Counted from the first letter of the stretch, positions 1-10,157 are shown. The stretch: 21,607 nucleotides of DNA from Haplosporangium gracile (GCA_015499985.1 JAAAUF010000717.1:1-21607), one strand, 5' to 3'. Notes: generated from the sequence alone by a model not told the origin. Made by a program: numbers and translations.

Positions 1-714
1 TTTTTTTTTTTTTTTTTTTTGTTGTTCTATGGAAATAGGGTGTAGCGAGTAAAGAGTGTCGAATCGAAGCCATTACCAATTGAGCAGCCTAATGTTTTGA
101 TACCATTTTATGCTGTGCCCTTTTCATCTCCATATTCTCTTCCCCTTCTTTGTTCCACCCCTCTTTCCTTTCTTCCCTTCTCTCCTCCTTGCGATAACCT
201 GATCTCCTCAATACCCAGGCCAACAGCTCTTTTTGTGACAACATAAAACATAAAAAGACCCGCCTCATTTCGAACAATCCCTTTCTTTTGGTACCGTTTT
301 CGACTCCATTTATAATAATACCATTTATCACCTTCTTAATCTTTTTCTTTCCTCTTTTCTCTTTTCTCGTTTCTCTTTTCTCTCCTCTATCTCTCCCTTG
401 TCAATTGTCTTTGTCATCCACACTTCCGATTTCTTCTCCCTTTTATTTTCTTTACAGCAACAACCACCCCCGACCACCGTCCACTGTGGCACATTTTACA
501 TTCTATTATTGAGAGACTGGTGATTTTTTTGAAGGTACGAAATCGTTCACATTGCAGCACATCACTCATTTATCACGAATCAATCGCGACCCTCCCTTCT
601 TCCTTCAACTCGTCCTACTTTCCCTTCCAAAGTGACTGATTCGACCATCGAAACCACTATCATCTAACCTACACACATACACGTCTATCCTTACTCATAT
701 CAAAAAACAAAGAT
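1..714 (+). promoter_or_regulatory. 5' flank and leader of the H+-ATPase gene
   Basis: No gene is visible here. The window opens with a run of 20 T. From about 320 to 480 the plus strand is almost pure pyrimidine (TTTTCTCTT-type tracts), the kind of CT-rich leader that strong fungal genes often carry just upstream of the transcription start. No clear TATA box is seen. The ATG at 715 follows CAAAGAT, with A at -3. Short ORFs on both strands here are low-complexity and were not called. Confidence 0.5.
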
Positions 715-3700
715 ATGAACGAAAAAACCGAGATCCAAACACAGGGGCAACCTCCATTCCCACTACCACCAACAGCAGCACCATCACCAGCAGGAGGAGC
801 CGGAAAAGAGGGCAAAGTCGGCAACGTCGAGATTGAAGAACAGGTCCACCATGAACACGTCGAAGAAATCTCGCCAGAACTCGAGGCCCTTCTTCACACA
901 GACCCACTGCAGGGTCTCTCGGATGACGAGGTTGCGAGACGCCGCGAGACCTTTGGTCGCAATGAGCTGATTGAGAAAAAGCGCCATCCTCTCCTCAAGT
1001 TCTTGGGATACTTTACCGGCGCCATTGCCTATCTTATCGAGGTTGCTGTCATTTGCTCTGCCGTCGTTGGTGTAAGTATTGTTTTTCTCTTCTCATCTGT
1101 TCAGATTGACTCTTGTCTTTCTTTTTTATGCACACTCGGGTTGATCTTGCCCGTCGCTTGTTGTCATTTCTCTTCCCTTTTTCTTCTTCATTTTCTTTCC
1201 ATCGTGCACTTTAATATCTTTTGTAGTTCTTTACTTTATTCTACTTTCTGTAACCTGGAAAGCCAGCTTTGTGTTCTTCCTGGGTAACCAGTTTTTGTGT
1301 TTCTCCGTGTTTTTATTGTCGCCCCCTTGAGTGTAGTTTCTTTCTGCCCTTCATGTCGGGTGATTCTATGCTCTCCATAGCATGCTATCAACCCTCCTGC
1401 CCTTTACATGTCTATATCTTTCTCAAAAGAGCGAGGGCACTTCCTGGTATTTAATAATGTGAAAAACAGAGTTCATTTTAGAGCGACACTAGCTGACGCG
1501 CAGGAAAGGACAAGCGCGTGGAGTGGTGGCACGTGCATACGATCGCGGGGTCGATCTGGGATGCACTGAATGGTGTACTTTCTGCTCAAAAGGCTTTCGA
1601 CGTTGTTGCGACACAACCATCATATTGAATATACAAACTAACCCACCTACTTTGATGAAAAAAATAATGACAGGATTGGGCGGATTTTGGTATTATTCTG
1701 GCCTTGCTATTCATTAACGCAACAATCGGATTTGTCGAGGAAGCCAAGGCCGAATCCGCGCTGGATGCCCTCAAACAGACCCTTGCCCTCAAGACCCGCT
1801 GTTGGCGTAACGGACACTTGGTCGAACTCGACACCTCCGAGTTGGTTCCTGGTGATATAATCGTTCTTCGTTTGGGAGACATTATCCCCGCAGATGGCCG
1901 TCTTCTTGGTATCGGTGCTACCGGTGAAGCCACCGAGGGTGATCTCCAGGTCGATCAATCTGCCTTAACGGGAGAGTCGCTTCCTTTGTCCAAGAACAAG
2001 GGTGCCACCGTCTACTCGTCCTCGATTGTCAAGCAGGGTCAACAGATGGCTGTCGTTACCAAGACCGGAGGCGACACTTTTATCGGTCGTGCTGCTGGTT
2101 TGATGGCCATTGCTACCGAGGAGGGTCATTTCCAAAAGATCATCAACCGCATCGGTAACTTTTTGATTCTTATTACCGTCGTCCTGGTTCTCATCATTCT
2201 CATCTACCTCTTGGTCGTCAACCGCGGCACCCCCAAAGGTGCCTTCAAGAAGGTGCTCGAGCAGGTCCTCGTCTTGACCATTGCTGCCATCCCCGTCGGT
2301 CTCCCCACTGTCATGTCCGTCACCATGGCCATGGGTGCCAAAGAACTCGCCCTCCGGAAGGTTATTGTTAAGCGTCTGACGGCCGTCGAGGAGATGGCCT
2401 CTGTCTCTGTGCTCTGCTCCGACAAGACCGGTACTCTGACCCTCAATGAGTTGACCTTTGATGAGCCTTACCTGACCAACAACTACACCTCGGAGGACAT
2501 TCTTCTGTACTCGTACCTTGCTGCTGAGCCCGGTGCAAATGACCCCATTGAATTCGCTGTCCGTACCGCTGCTGAGGAGCAACTCGAAATCCTCAAAAAT
2601 CGCACCCACAAGCACGAGGTCCCCGGCTATAAGGTCACTTCCTTCTTGCCTTTCAACCCTGCTACCAAGATGACCCAGGCCACCGTCATGGATTTGAACT
2701 CCCAGGAATCCTTCAAGGTTGCCAAGGGTGCCCCCCAGGTTATTATTCGTCTTGTTGGTGGCGATGATGATGCCGTCCGTGCTGTCAACTCTCTTGCCAA
2801 GCGTGGTCTCCGTGCCCTGGGTGTTGCCCGTACTAAGCATGGCTCTCTCGAGGAATACGAGCTAGTTGGAATGATCTCCCTGATTGACCCTCCTCGCCCC
2901 GACTCTGGAGAGACCATCCGCCGCTGCAATGATATGGGAGTCGATGTCAAGATGATTACCGGAGACCAGCAGATTATCGCCAAGGAGGTCGCCCACCGTC
3001 TCGGTATGGGATGTGTCATTCTGGATGCCGGACATTTGGTCGATGCTGACAAGTCGGACGAGGAGATTACCGAGCACTGTATCCGCGCCGATGGTTTCGC
3101 TCAGGTCATTCCCGAACACAAGTACCGTGTCGTCGAACTGCTCCAGAACCGTGGTATCCTCGTCGGGATGACCGGTGACGGTGTCAACGATGCTCCCGCT
3201 CTCAAGAAGGCCAACGTTGGTATTGCTGTCCACGGATGCACGGATGCTGCTCGCTCTGCTGCCGATATTGTCTTACTTGCCCCCGGTCTGTCAACCATTG
3301 TCGATGGTTTGATGACCTCCCGTGCCATCTTCCAGCGTATGCGTTCTTATGCCCTTTACCGTATCACATCGACTGTGCACTTCTTGATGTTCTTCTTCTG
3401 CATTACCATGGCGCTCCAGTGGCACATGAGGCCTATCCTGCTGATTCTCATCTGTATCCTGAACGATGCCGCCACGCTGGTCATTTCCGTTGACAACGCC
3501 AAGATCTCAGCCCATCCCGACAAGTGGAGAATCGGTCAATTGATCTGCTTGTCCATCGTTCTTGGTGCCCTGTTGACGGCCCTGTCCTTTGCCCATTTCT
3601 TTATCGCAAGAGATATCTTCCGTGTCTCGGAAGAGCAGCTCGAGGCCATCATGTACCTCCACATTTCCTCGGCGCCTCATTTCGTCATCTTTTCAACTCG

Positions 3701-4070
3701 TCTCTCTGGCTACTTCTGGGAGAACATGCCCTCGCCCATTTTCTTTATCGCGGTCATGGGCACCCAGGTCTTTGCCATGTTGATCTGTGTCTACGGAGTC
3801 ATTGTCGGCGAGGCCATCGGATGGATCTGGGGCATTGTTATCATTGCGATCTCGCTGGGTTATTTCGTCTTCCTAGACTTTGTCAAGGTGTTCATCTTTC
3901 GTCATTGGAGCTTTGAGTTTACTGCCCATGCCTGGCCCACCAAGGCCCGTAAGGAGAAGTTGGCTGCCCGGAAGCTCCGAGCTGTTCAACAGGAGCGTGT
4001 CTGGAACTCGATCGACCGACTTCGTCAACTCGGACTCAAGCTCAAGGCCCTCGAGGCCATGCGCGCCTAA
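715..4070 (+). CDS. PMA1: Plasma-membrane H+-transporting P-type (P3A) ATPase, two exons
   Basis: Pumps protons out of the cell using ATP, setting up the gradient that drives nutrient symport. Exons are 715-1071 and 1674-4070, joined in phase 0; the 917 aa product is almost exactly the length of yeast Pma1. The intron (1072-1673, 602 bases) starts GTAAGT, has ACTAACCC near 1639 and ends ACAG; joining it restores the second transmembrane helix (DWADFGIILALLFINATIGF). Residues 1-45 are a Pro/Gly/Ala-rich cytosolic tail. Visible motifs are actuator TGES within DQSALTGES, M4 IPVGLP, phosphorylation loop CSDKTGTLT with acceptor Asp369, KGAP in the nucleotide domain, and hinge TGDGVNDAP from residue 619. 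M6 carries LNDAATLVISVD, including the Asp used for proton binding in this family. About six helices follow, then a basic C-terminal tail ending in Ala. The family call is very secure; the single-intron model is nearly so. Confidence 0.96.
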
Positions 4071-4491
4071 ACATTACGGTGTTTTGGTTCTGGATATTTT
4101 ATTTTGCTCATTTTAACGCGCTTTTACCCTCTCGTCTATACACATATTGTCTCGTTTATTTTGTACATTTTCTTAAATGCAAATATATATGTATATATAA
4201 AAACTAATGTTATTACGCCTCCCTCAAACTTGCATGCTTCTTGCTGGCATCCGTTCATTTTTTTCTTCTTTGTTTTTCTCCTTGGCAGTGCAAAAAAGAC
4301 AGAAAGAAAAACAGTGAAAGCGCTGTTTTGTTACCAACGGAGGGGGTTTATTATGCAGCAGCGGACACATACATTTCAAAGTTGACGGTTTTTTCAATTC
4401 TTCTTTTCATTTTCGTTCTTCGCCCTCGTTCAGTCTCATAAACTTCTTACTCTCGCTCTTCAACACACATACACACAAACATACAAGAAAG
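4071..4491 (+). other. Intergenic: 3' flank of the H+-ATPase and leader of tandem copy 1
   Basis: Holds the H+-ATPase 3'UTR, with an AT-rich stretch (ATATATATGTATATATAAAA, 4182-4201) that could serve polyadenylation. The leader of the following pseudogene copy comes next: a CA-rich segment (CACACATACACACAAACA) just before its ATG at 4492. No ORF worth calling. Confidence 0.4.
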
Positions 4492-5186
4492 ATGTCCCTT
4501 TTTGAAAACCGAACAAAGCGGAGAAGTCTTTTAGGAGGAGTATATTTTTCTCAATCGAACGGAACACATTGCGACCCAAAAGGATAAGAACGGCGACCGG
4601 ATCGTGCTCTGGAAAAATGCCGAGAACATGTTCGCCAACAAAGTCCTCAGATACGCCATCCTCGAATATTTCAATATCCCTTTCCACTTCCACAAGAACT
4701 TCACCGAGTATATTAGATCAAGTGGTCACCCTTTGCAGCTTACTGTGACGAGTGGTTGATTTGTGCAGTTGAAGCAGCAAATAACCTAATCGTAGCGTTT
4801 CTCCCTTTTGTCATTCTTAGTGTAGAAAGAACCAAGGGAAATCTCGTATTATCCAAACAAAAGGATCGATATCGTGGCCAGATTCCTGGACTCCATCGGC
4901 CCCACCTGCTCCCAAGTCCTCAGCCATGAGCTCTTGCCGCGTCCCATGTTGTGTCTAGGTTTATTCGTTCTTGTTGTCATCGCTCTCTATCGAAACTCTG
5001 ACTCTGGCGGTTCGTCGTCGTCGAGGAGCAAGAATGAGCCATTCCATCTCAAGGTTTCACCCTAGGTTATCGAGGCCATAAAAAGTAGGATCGGGAACGA
5101 GTCTTGCCATTTTCATCTGCATACAGCATCTTGTCAGCCAATCACAGAGCCAACCCACAGCCAACGAAAAGGCTGCTGAGGTGTAA
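4492..5186 (+). pseudogene. Tandem family copy 1: decayed gene for a small single-pass membrane protein
   Basis: I do not recognise the family. It is defined by comparison with copies 2 and 3 downstream. Exon 1 is 4492-4707, with conserved stretches DKNGDRIVLW, ENMFANK and IPFHFHKNFTE; a GTATAT donor follows. Exon 2 is 4826-5065 (KEPREISYYP, RIDIVAR, then a membrane segment LCLGLFVLVVIALY and a Ser-rich tail). An exon 3 remnant lies at 5161-5186 (reads NEKAAEV then stop). Lesions: about 20 bases are missing near the start relative to copy 2, putting the ATG out of frame; the Gln codon of the copy 2 sequence is TAG at 4532-4534; the acceptor before exon 2 has slipped one base, breaking phase; and the donor of the second intron reads AATGAGC where copy 2 has GGTGAGT. 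It keeps Trp (TGG, 4610-4612) where copies 2 and 3 have stops. Very probably non-coding now. Confidence 0.75.
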
Positions 5187-5940
5187 AACATTTAATAGCA
5201 CTCTAGTCTCCTGTAGTCATCTTTAGCACAGCCCATCCACCGGCAGCTAGAAGGAGGATGGCTTGAGAAAATACACCTATTTGATGCAATACAGCGCGAG
5301 CAGAGATAACAATAAATTAAAAAAAAAATCCTTTCATACGCACATGAAGCATACGCGCGAATGATCGCGTGTGTTTAGCTACAGTGAAATAATTACGCGT
5401 CCTGACTTTCTCTCGTTACTCACTCTCCCATCGTCAATTACCACCGACTATGGTATCAGTCGACCGCGTCGCGTATAAAGAGCGAAGGGCAGGCGGCATA
5501 AAGTAATAAGCAAGAACGCCCTTGAGAAAATAAAAGGAAGTTGCGATGAAGCTAGGTAGGGCACTTTTGCAGTGATGGGCAACGTCGCGTGTATGAGGAT
5601 CGATAGGGAGATCAATTAAAGGTGATGATGATGCGGGTGCTGATGACCATAGCAGCAATGTGTGTTTGTCGGCAATATGCATATTTGTTTTGTATCCATG
5701 AGCGGTGCAACGAAACAGAAACGACACCGCCGTTTTGTTACTTCGCCGGGGATTCTCAATAGGGCGCAATAAACATGCCGAGGCACGGTCATATAGAAAG
5801 TAATGGCAGCTTCTTCTTGCAAGTTTATTTCTCATTTTTCATCAATCATCCTGCCTCTTTCAACTAAGCACCCTTACCTTCCAACTCACACACACATGCA
5901 TACTTCAACATTAACAACAACAGCAAACGAGAAAGAAACC
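5187..5940. other. Intergenic between tandem copies 1 and 2
   Basis: No gene supported. It holds an A-run near 5318-5327, a short inverted repeat (ACGCG/CGCGT around 5354-5371), a TATA-like TATAAAG at 5474-5480 and, close to copy 2, a CA-rich leader (CACACACACATGCATAC). The TATA-like site is about 460 bases upstream of the copy 2 ATG and could be a remnant of its promoter. A minus-strand ORF of about 130 codons at 5434-5835 shows no recognisable protein character. Confidence 0.4.
5474..5480 (+). promoter_or_regulatory. TATA-like box, possible promoter of tandem copy 2
   Basis: TATAAAG in a GC-rich setting (GCGTATAAAGAGCG). It is the best TATA match in the space before copy 2. Assignment to copy 2 rests only on position and orientation. 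Confidence 0.25.
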
Positions 5941-6567
5941 ATGTCGTATTACGAAGACCAAAGGAACAGTCAAGTAGGAGCCTATAGCCCAGAAGCCCTT
6001 CAGGAGCGGAAATTCGGTAAGCGAACCGGATTGATTGTGGCCCGAAAAGACGAAGACGGCAACCGGATTGTGGTCTGACGGGATGTCGAGAACATGTTTG
6101 CCAACAAAGCCCTCAAATACGCCATGTTTGACGACTTTGTTATCTCCTTTCACCTCCACAGCAACCTCACTGAGTAAGCCTTTTTTTTCTTACATGTCTA
6201 TTTTGTTCTCGGCTGTTCATTCGAAGGATACAATCTAAACATTCATTCCCACACTTTGATCGGTATTAGGAAGGAGCCAAGGAGAATTTCCTACTACCCA
6301 AAGGACGGGATCGAAATCTTAGCTAGGGATCTGCATGGTGCATTTTCTGCCAGATCGCAAACCATCAGTTATGATCTGTCATCCACTTTGATTGTCTGCC
6401 TCGTCACTGTTATTATTGTCAAAATTGGTCGAGAAACGGGGGCTTGGCGTCCAAAATCGAAGAGCAAGGGTGAGTAATAACGCCATCCTGTCAGTAACAA
6501 TACCAGTAACAACCACAGTAGCAGCAGCTAACTTTCAGTCAACGAGAAAAAGCTGCCGGGAATGTGA
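5941..6567 (+). pseudogene. Tandem family copy 2: least damaged copy, one in-frame stop in exon 1
   Basis: Same unrecognised family as copies 1 and 3. Exon 1 is 5941-6173, exon 2 is 6270-6469 and exon 3 is 6539-6567. Intron 1 runs GTAAGC to ATTAG with CTAAAC upstream. Intron 2 runs GTGAGT to TTTCAG with GCTAAC upstream. Both keep the reading frame. Conserved blocks are PEALQERKF, DEDGNRIV, DVENMFANKALKYA, FHLHSNLTE, KEPRRISYYP and IEILAR; a hydrophobic segment (TLIVCLVTVIIVKI) and a basic tail follow, so a C-terminal membrane anchor is likely. The one clear lesion is TGA at 6076-6078, where copy 1 has TGG. The last exon may also hold a one-base insertion relative to copy 1 (KKLPGM against KAAEV). 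If the TGA were read through or polymorphic, the product would be about 150 aa. It could be a very recent pseudogene or a gene with a sequence error. Confidence 0.7.
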
Positions 6568-7262
6568 ACGGTTAACTAACGGCCCTCTTAGTTTTCTAAT
6601 CAACTTGACAGATGTTGTTACAGTAACCAATACCCATTGACACAGTACTGTGAGGGTAATCAACATCAACGAGAAGTACCACATAAAAAAAAGTGCCCTT
6701 CCACTATCACTAAAACGGTAAAAATTTAGCATACGTCGCATGTTTGCATATGTTTCGCTCCAATGTGTGCGCAGAGTGAGATACAACTGACAAGTTCAAG
6801 AAAAAACAGAGTGCATTATATAAGAGGCAGAGAGACGTACCAACATTGCACGAGCAATTCGAGGACCGAAAGTGGGGGCTGAAACAACTTGATGACCGTA
6901 CCTGAATTTTGGTTGTAGTCGGTGAGAAAGTGTGTGTATCGTTGACAGGAAGAGCTTCTCAAATTGTGATCTCCCATATCCGCTCGTCCGCCAGTCAGAC
7001 CATGCTCCTCTTTGTATTGACGAGGTCGACTGTCTAGCCGAATTTTGCATTGACAGAGAACAGAAGGCGCTACCTCTTATAACATCAAAAAGCAACAACA
7101 AACAATGGCACACTCACACATAAACATACAGATAGCAGCGTGTTTTTCATGCAGATCCCTTTTGTTCTTCCTTCTTTCCTTCCTCCACTCTTTTCATTCT
7201 CTTCCACACAGCCACCTTGACCTCTCATATTCACCGTCCAATCTCTTAAAAAAAGGATTCTT
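6568..7262. other. Intergenic between tandem copies 2 and 3
   Basis: I see no gene, RNA or transposon in this stretch. It contains scattered short ORFs on both strands without family character. Near 7150-7220 there is a CT-rich leader (TTCTTCCTTCTTTCC type) that would fit the 5' end of copy 3. Confidence 0.4.
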
Positions 7263-7790
7263 ATGTTATATCTCCAAAAGAACACGCAGGAAGGAGCCAA
7301 TGGCCCAGAGATCCTTTAGGAGTGGAAATTCAACTCGTTCAACGGCCTTGCCACAACTCGGCAGGACGAGAACGGCGACCGGATTGTCCTCTAGCGAGAT
7401 ATCGAAAACATTTTGCTTACAATGTTCCTAAATACGCCTCCCTTGGAGACTTTAAGATCCCCTTCCATATCCACCTTAACCTTACCGAGTAAGTTTTGTG
7501 TCCATTTTTTTTTATTGTATGTAATATTTGCTTGTTCCCTTTTGTTCATTGGAAGCATATCCTCTAAATATTCCTTTCAACCAACATCTTTGTCGTTGAC
7601 TGGGAAGCATCCAAGGAGAATCTCGTATTACCCAGGTGAAAGGATCGAGATCGTGGCCAGGCCCTGGGCTCGACCGGCTTCTCACCCCTCGACTATGGCT
7701 TCTAACAGCATCCCATACTGTCTTTCGGCTTACTCGCCTTTTTTCTTATCGCCCTCATCCGATGTATAACATAAAATAAAAGGCTGCTAA
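7263..7790 (+). pseudogene. Tandem family copy 3: heavily decayed and truncated
   Basis: Aligns in frame with copy 2 from the ATG at 7263 (GANGPEIL against GAYSPEAL). Exon 1 ends at 7498 with a good GTAAGT donor. Lesions: TAG at 7317-7319, the same Gln codon that is TAG in copy 1; TAG at 7392-7394, the same codon that is TGA in copy 2 and TGG in copy 1; a one-base deletion near 7410-7425; the acceptor AG before exon 2 changed to GG (7602-7603); a one-base deletion near 7660 within VAR; and a further stop in exon 2. Past these breaks the family blocks are still readable in shifted frames (IPFHIHLNLTE, RRISYYP, RIEIVAR, then the hydrophobic GLLAFFLIALI). The tail and second intron are gone: the membrane-segment codons run straight into AAAAGGCTGCTAA, which resembles the copy 1 last exon. 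Not functional as a protein gene. Confidence 0.75.
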
Positions 7791-8163
7791 TATTACATGC
7801 CTGTTGGTAACCGCTTGCTTTAAGGAAAAAGTACCACTTACTTCTAACTCACCATTACCTACCACTCGCTAGTACCCATGCGCAGCCCAATGTCCATGGA
7901 TTGGAGTGGCACATTTCTTCGGTTCGAGAGTAGATTTTGCAAACATGGGAATGTGCCAGAAAAAAAAAACCAGCGAAAGGGCAGTGAATGTTGGTAGAAA
8001 AGTCGTTTTCTTTTTTTTTTTTTTTTTTGCGTCTTTGTATTCATAGACATCAAGCTGCGCATTAAATCTACTGTCTTCTCAGTATGATTGTCGACTACAG
8101 CTAAAAGAAATTCCAAATGTGTCCAGTGTCCGGTGGTCTCATGGACAAAGAGGTTCCCCACGT
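7791..8163. other. Convergent intergenic region: 3' flanks of tandem copy 3 and CSN6
   Basis: Nothing coding is supported. On the minus strand this is the 3'UTR of CSN6. A T run of 18 lies at 8011-8028, which is an A run in the CSN6 sense direction. An imperfect palindrome, CCAATGTCCATGGATTGG, lies near 7888-7905. Confidence 0.4.
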
Positions 8164-10157
8164 TTATCCCATCAGTCCACGGCGAGCACGACCTTGGCCA
8201 TGGTGGCTGTTCTGGCTGGCAACCACATTGAACTTGTCAACCATCTATGACATTCAATAAGTAATTAATCTCGACCGTTAGCAACTTTAATTTCAAAGAG
8301 AGAATCGCTGAGATTAGAGCAAGGCTTAGGAATCATAACTGTTGGTTCACTTACATCGCTCATGGCATGAATGCCCTTTGTCACCGTTGCCAGGTAAGAT
8401 GTCAACAGGACATCGTTGTATTCCTACAATATCAAACACGAAGGTTAGTGTAATATCACAGTTAGTCATCGCATGCGGACGAAACATAGCCTTCCTGTAC
8501 GAAGGTATCTAGTACAGCGGAAACCATATGAAGGAGTCTGCCTACTGTCATGAACTCCTCCTCGAATGCTTGTCCGGAGATGGTTGGGAGGCGATTGCAA
8601 AGACTCGAAATCTGTCTCTCCAAATCATGGTCCTTGGGCACCTTTCCTAAAATAGCGCAGGGGCTTGTTGTTAGTTATTTAGATCTACAATTATCCGCCG
8701 GACAAAAATTTGTCCAACCAGAGTTATTGTTACCGTTGACAGAGTCCTGAAGGTACTCGTGCAATAGCTTGATGCGTGTATCCAACATCTTGATGGCGTT
8801 CTGCTGTCCTGAAAGATGGTTCACCAATGAGCTCTCCCCTTCCTGGTGCGTGGCAGCATGGGCAACGTGGTCAACAGCAATTCGCTCTGCCTCTCCTGTC
8901 TCGACCTTGTAGGCTGCTTTGATGAACATTGGCTGAGGTTGACCATCAACAATGTCAACGATCGACTCGTAAACAGTGATGGGAAGAGACCGCGCTGGTG
9001 TAGGAACCTCGTTAGGGTCCATCTGAAGGAACAGTGGACTCTCGTTGTATGTCATCAACTATAGAAGTAGGAAGGATGGTCAACGCGTGACTATAAACAA
9101 CTCAAACGAAAATAGTGTTCTATGACAGAAAAAAAAAAGCCTTACCTGTTGGAGAACATCAATGTCAATCATAGAGGGCTTCCGGCCCACTGTGTACCAT
9201 CCCAGGAAATCATACGAAGGGAACACCTGGCGGACTAATCGATGGAGTGTCATTCAAGGGTTAATCTCGTAGGTCCAGAATATAGTTTCTGACGACAAGC
9301 TAATATTCCTGTATATTTATCCTCTGGCACCCATTCGACCTACACTGCTCCTGCTTGGTGACAAAATACTCTTCATGAATGCGAATGGAGCCGTCAGGTT
9401 GAATCGCAAACTGCAGCTCATACGAGTTGAAAATCTCGACCTCTCGTCCAGACTGAATGCCTAACAGAGCTCCAATCACTAATGGCAACAAGTACAAAGT
9501 ACGCCAAAAAGTCTGGTTAGCACAGAGTAAAAAATGGATCCCGAGGCGTTTACCCTGGCATGCATAGTGGGTGGTTGAAGCCGTACCATGGACTGGACCA
9601 GGGCTGGCCTGCTGGATGACGGTGCGTGTAAAGTGGTCTGAAATGTTCAGAAGGGTCAAAGGATGACTATCGTGGCAATAGAGGCGGACAGATATGTTAG
9701 TGTTGTCTTTTCATGGTTTGCAAGTGGAGTTAAATTCAAGCCTTCTTACTGTTCATAGAATAGAAGGCTCGTTTGAGTTGTTGTCGACTCGTACGCTTCC
9801 ATGTCCGCCGCAGTTTGCTGAACGTTGGACTGATGTCGTTTTGACACCATATAGAAAAAAGTCTACAAAGTGACATCTCGCGGCCCTTTGTTCTCTGTTT
9901 TCGCCTCCTCAGGGGATGCAGGGGAGAGTGACAGTGATACCCTGAAATGCGAACGCAGTTTCCGAGTTGCTTTTAGAGGGACATCCTCGAGAATGGACAA
10001 TGACGCGTACTACTACGCCACCACTGTCGACCGGCGTTGTGTTCTCTCCTTGTGTGTTTGTCTCTAATGATGGATGTACGTACATGGCAATGAGCAAGCC
10101 AGAGTTGTTGGGCTGGTTGAGCACAACAGAGGTAGTGTCCTGATTGACCGCAGCCAT
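8164..10157 (-). CDS. CSN6: COP9 signalosome subunit 6 (MPN-minus domain), eight exons
   Basis: Structural partner of the catalytic CSN5 in the COP9 signalosome, which removes Nedd8 from cullins and so tunes cullin-RING ubiquitin ligases. Minus-strand exons are 10084-10157, 9587-9666, 9344-9478, 9146-9234, 8734-9058, 8546-8646, 8355-8423 and 8164-8244. They sum to 954 bases, or 317 aa (human CSN6 is 327). All phases join cleanly. Family blocks are HPLTLLNISDH (26-36), VIGALLG (52-58), the TKQEQFRQVF junction, YDFLGWYTVG (104-113), ESPLFLQMDP, then EAERIAVDHVAH, HLSGQQNAIKMLDTRIKLL and EYNDVLLTSYLATVTKG. The GWYTVG stretch lacks the His pair of the JAMM metal site (GWYHSHP in CSN5), as expected for this inactive subunit. 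The start was chosen for its position relative to the family and its context ATCACCATGG. Intron 1 is long (417 bases); the others are 87-122. Confidence 0.94.

Noticed and set aside
1965..2840. 291-codon minus-strand ORF inside the H+-ATPase gene
   Set aside because: Antisense to a strongly conserved coding exon. It arises from the C/G-rich third codon positions of the real gene, and its product is Gly/Asp/Asn-rich with no family character.
4532..7319. TTTAG/TTCAG before GAG in all three family copies read as a 3' splice site rather than a stop
   Set aside because: The similarity between copies 2 and 3 continues in frame upstream of this point back to the ATG, so it lies within an exon; the idea is kept only as a remote alternative.
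7918..7935. GGTTCGAG resembling a tRNA B box
   Set aside because: The required C at the end of the box is missing and no A box or cloverleaf can be drawn around it. No tRNA found in the window.
8470..8545. Possible mini-exon between CSN6 exons 6 and 7
   Set aside because: It would need a poor GC donor, and it adds six residues where direct joining aligns without gaps to human CSN6 (FEEEFMTEYNDV against FKTDFYDQCNDV).
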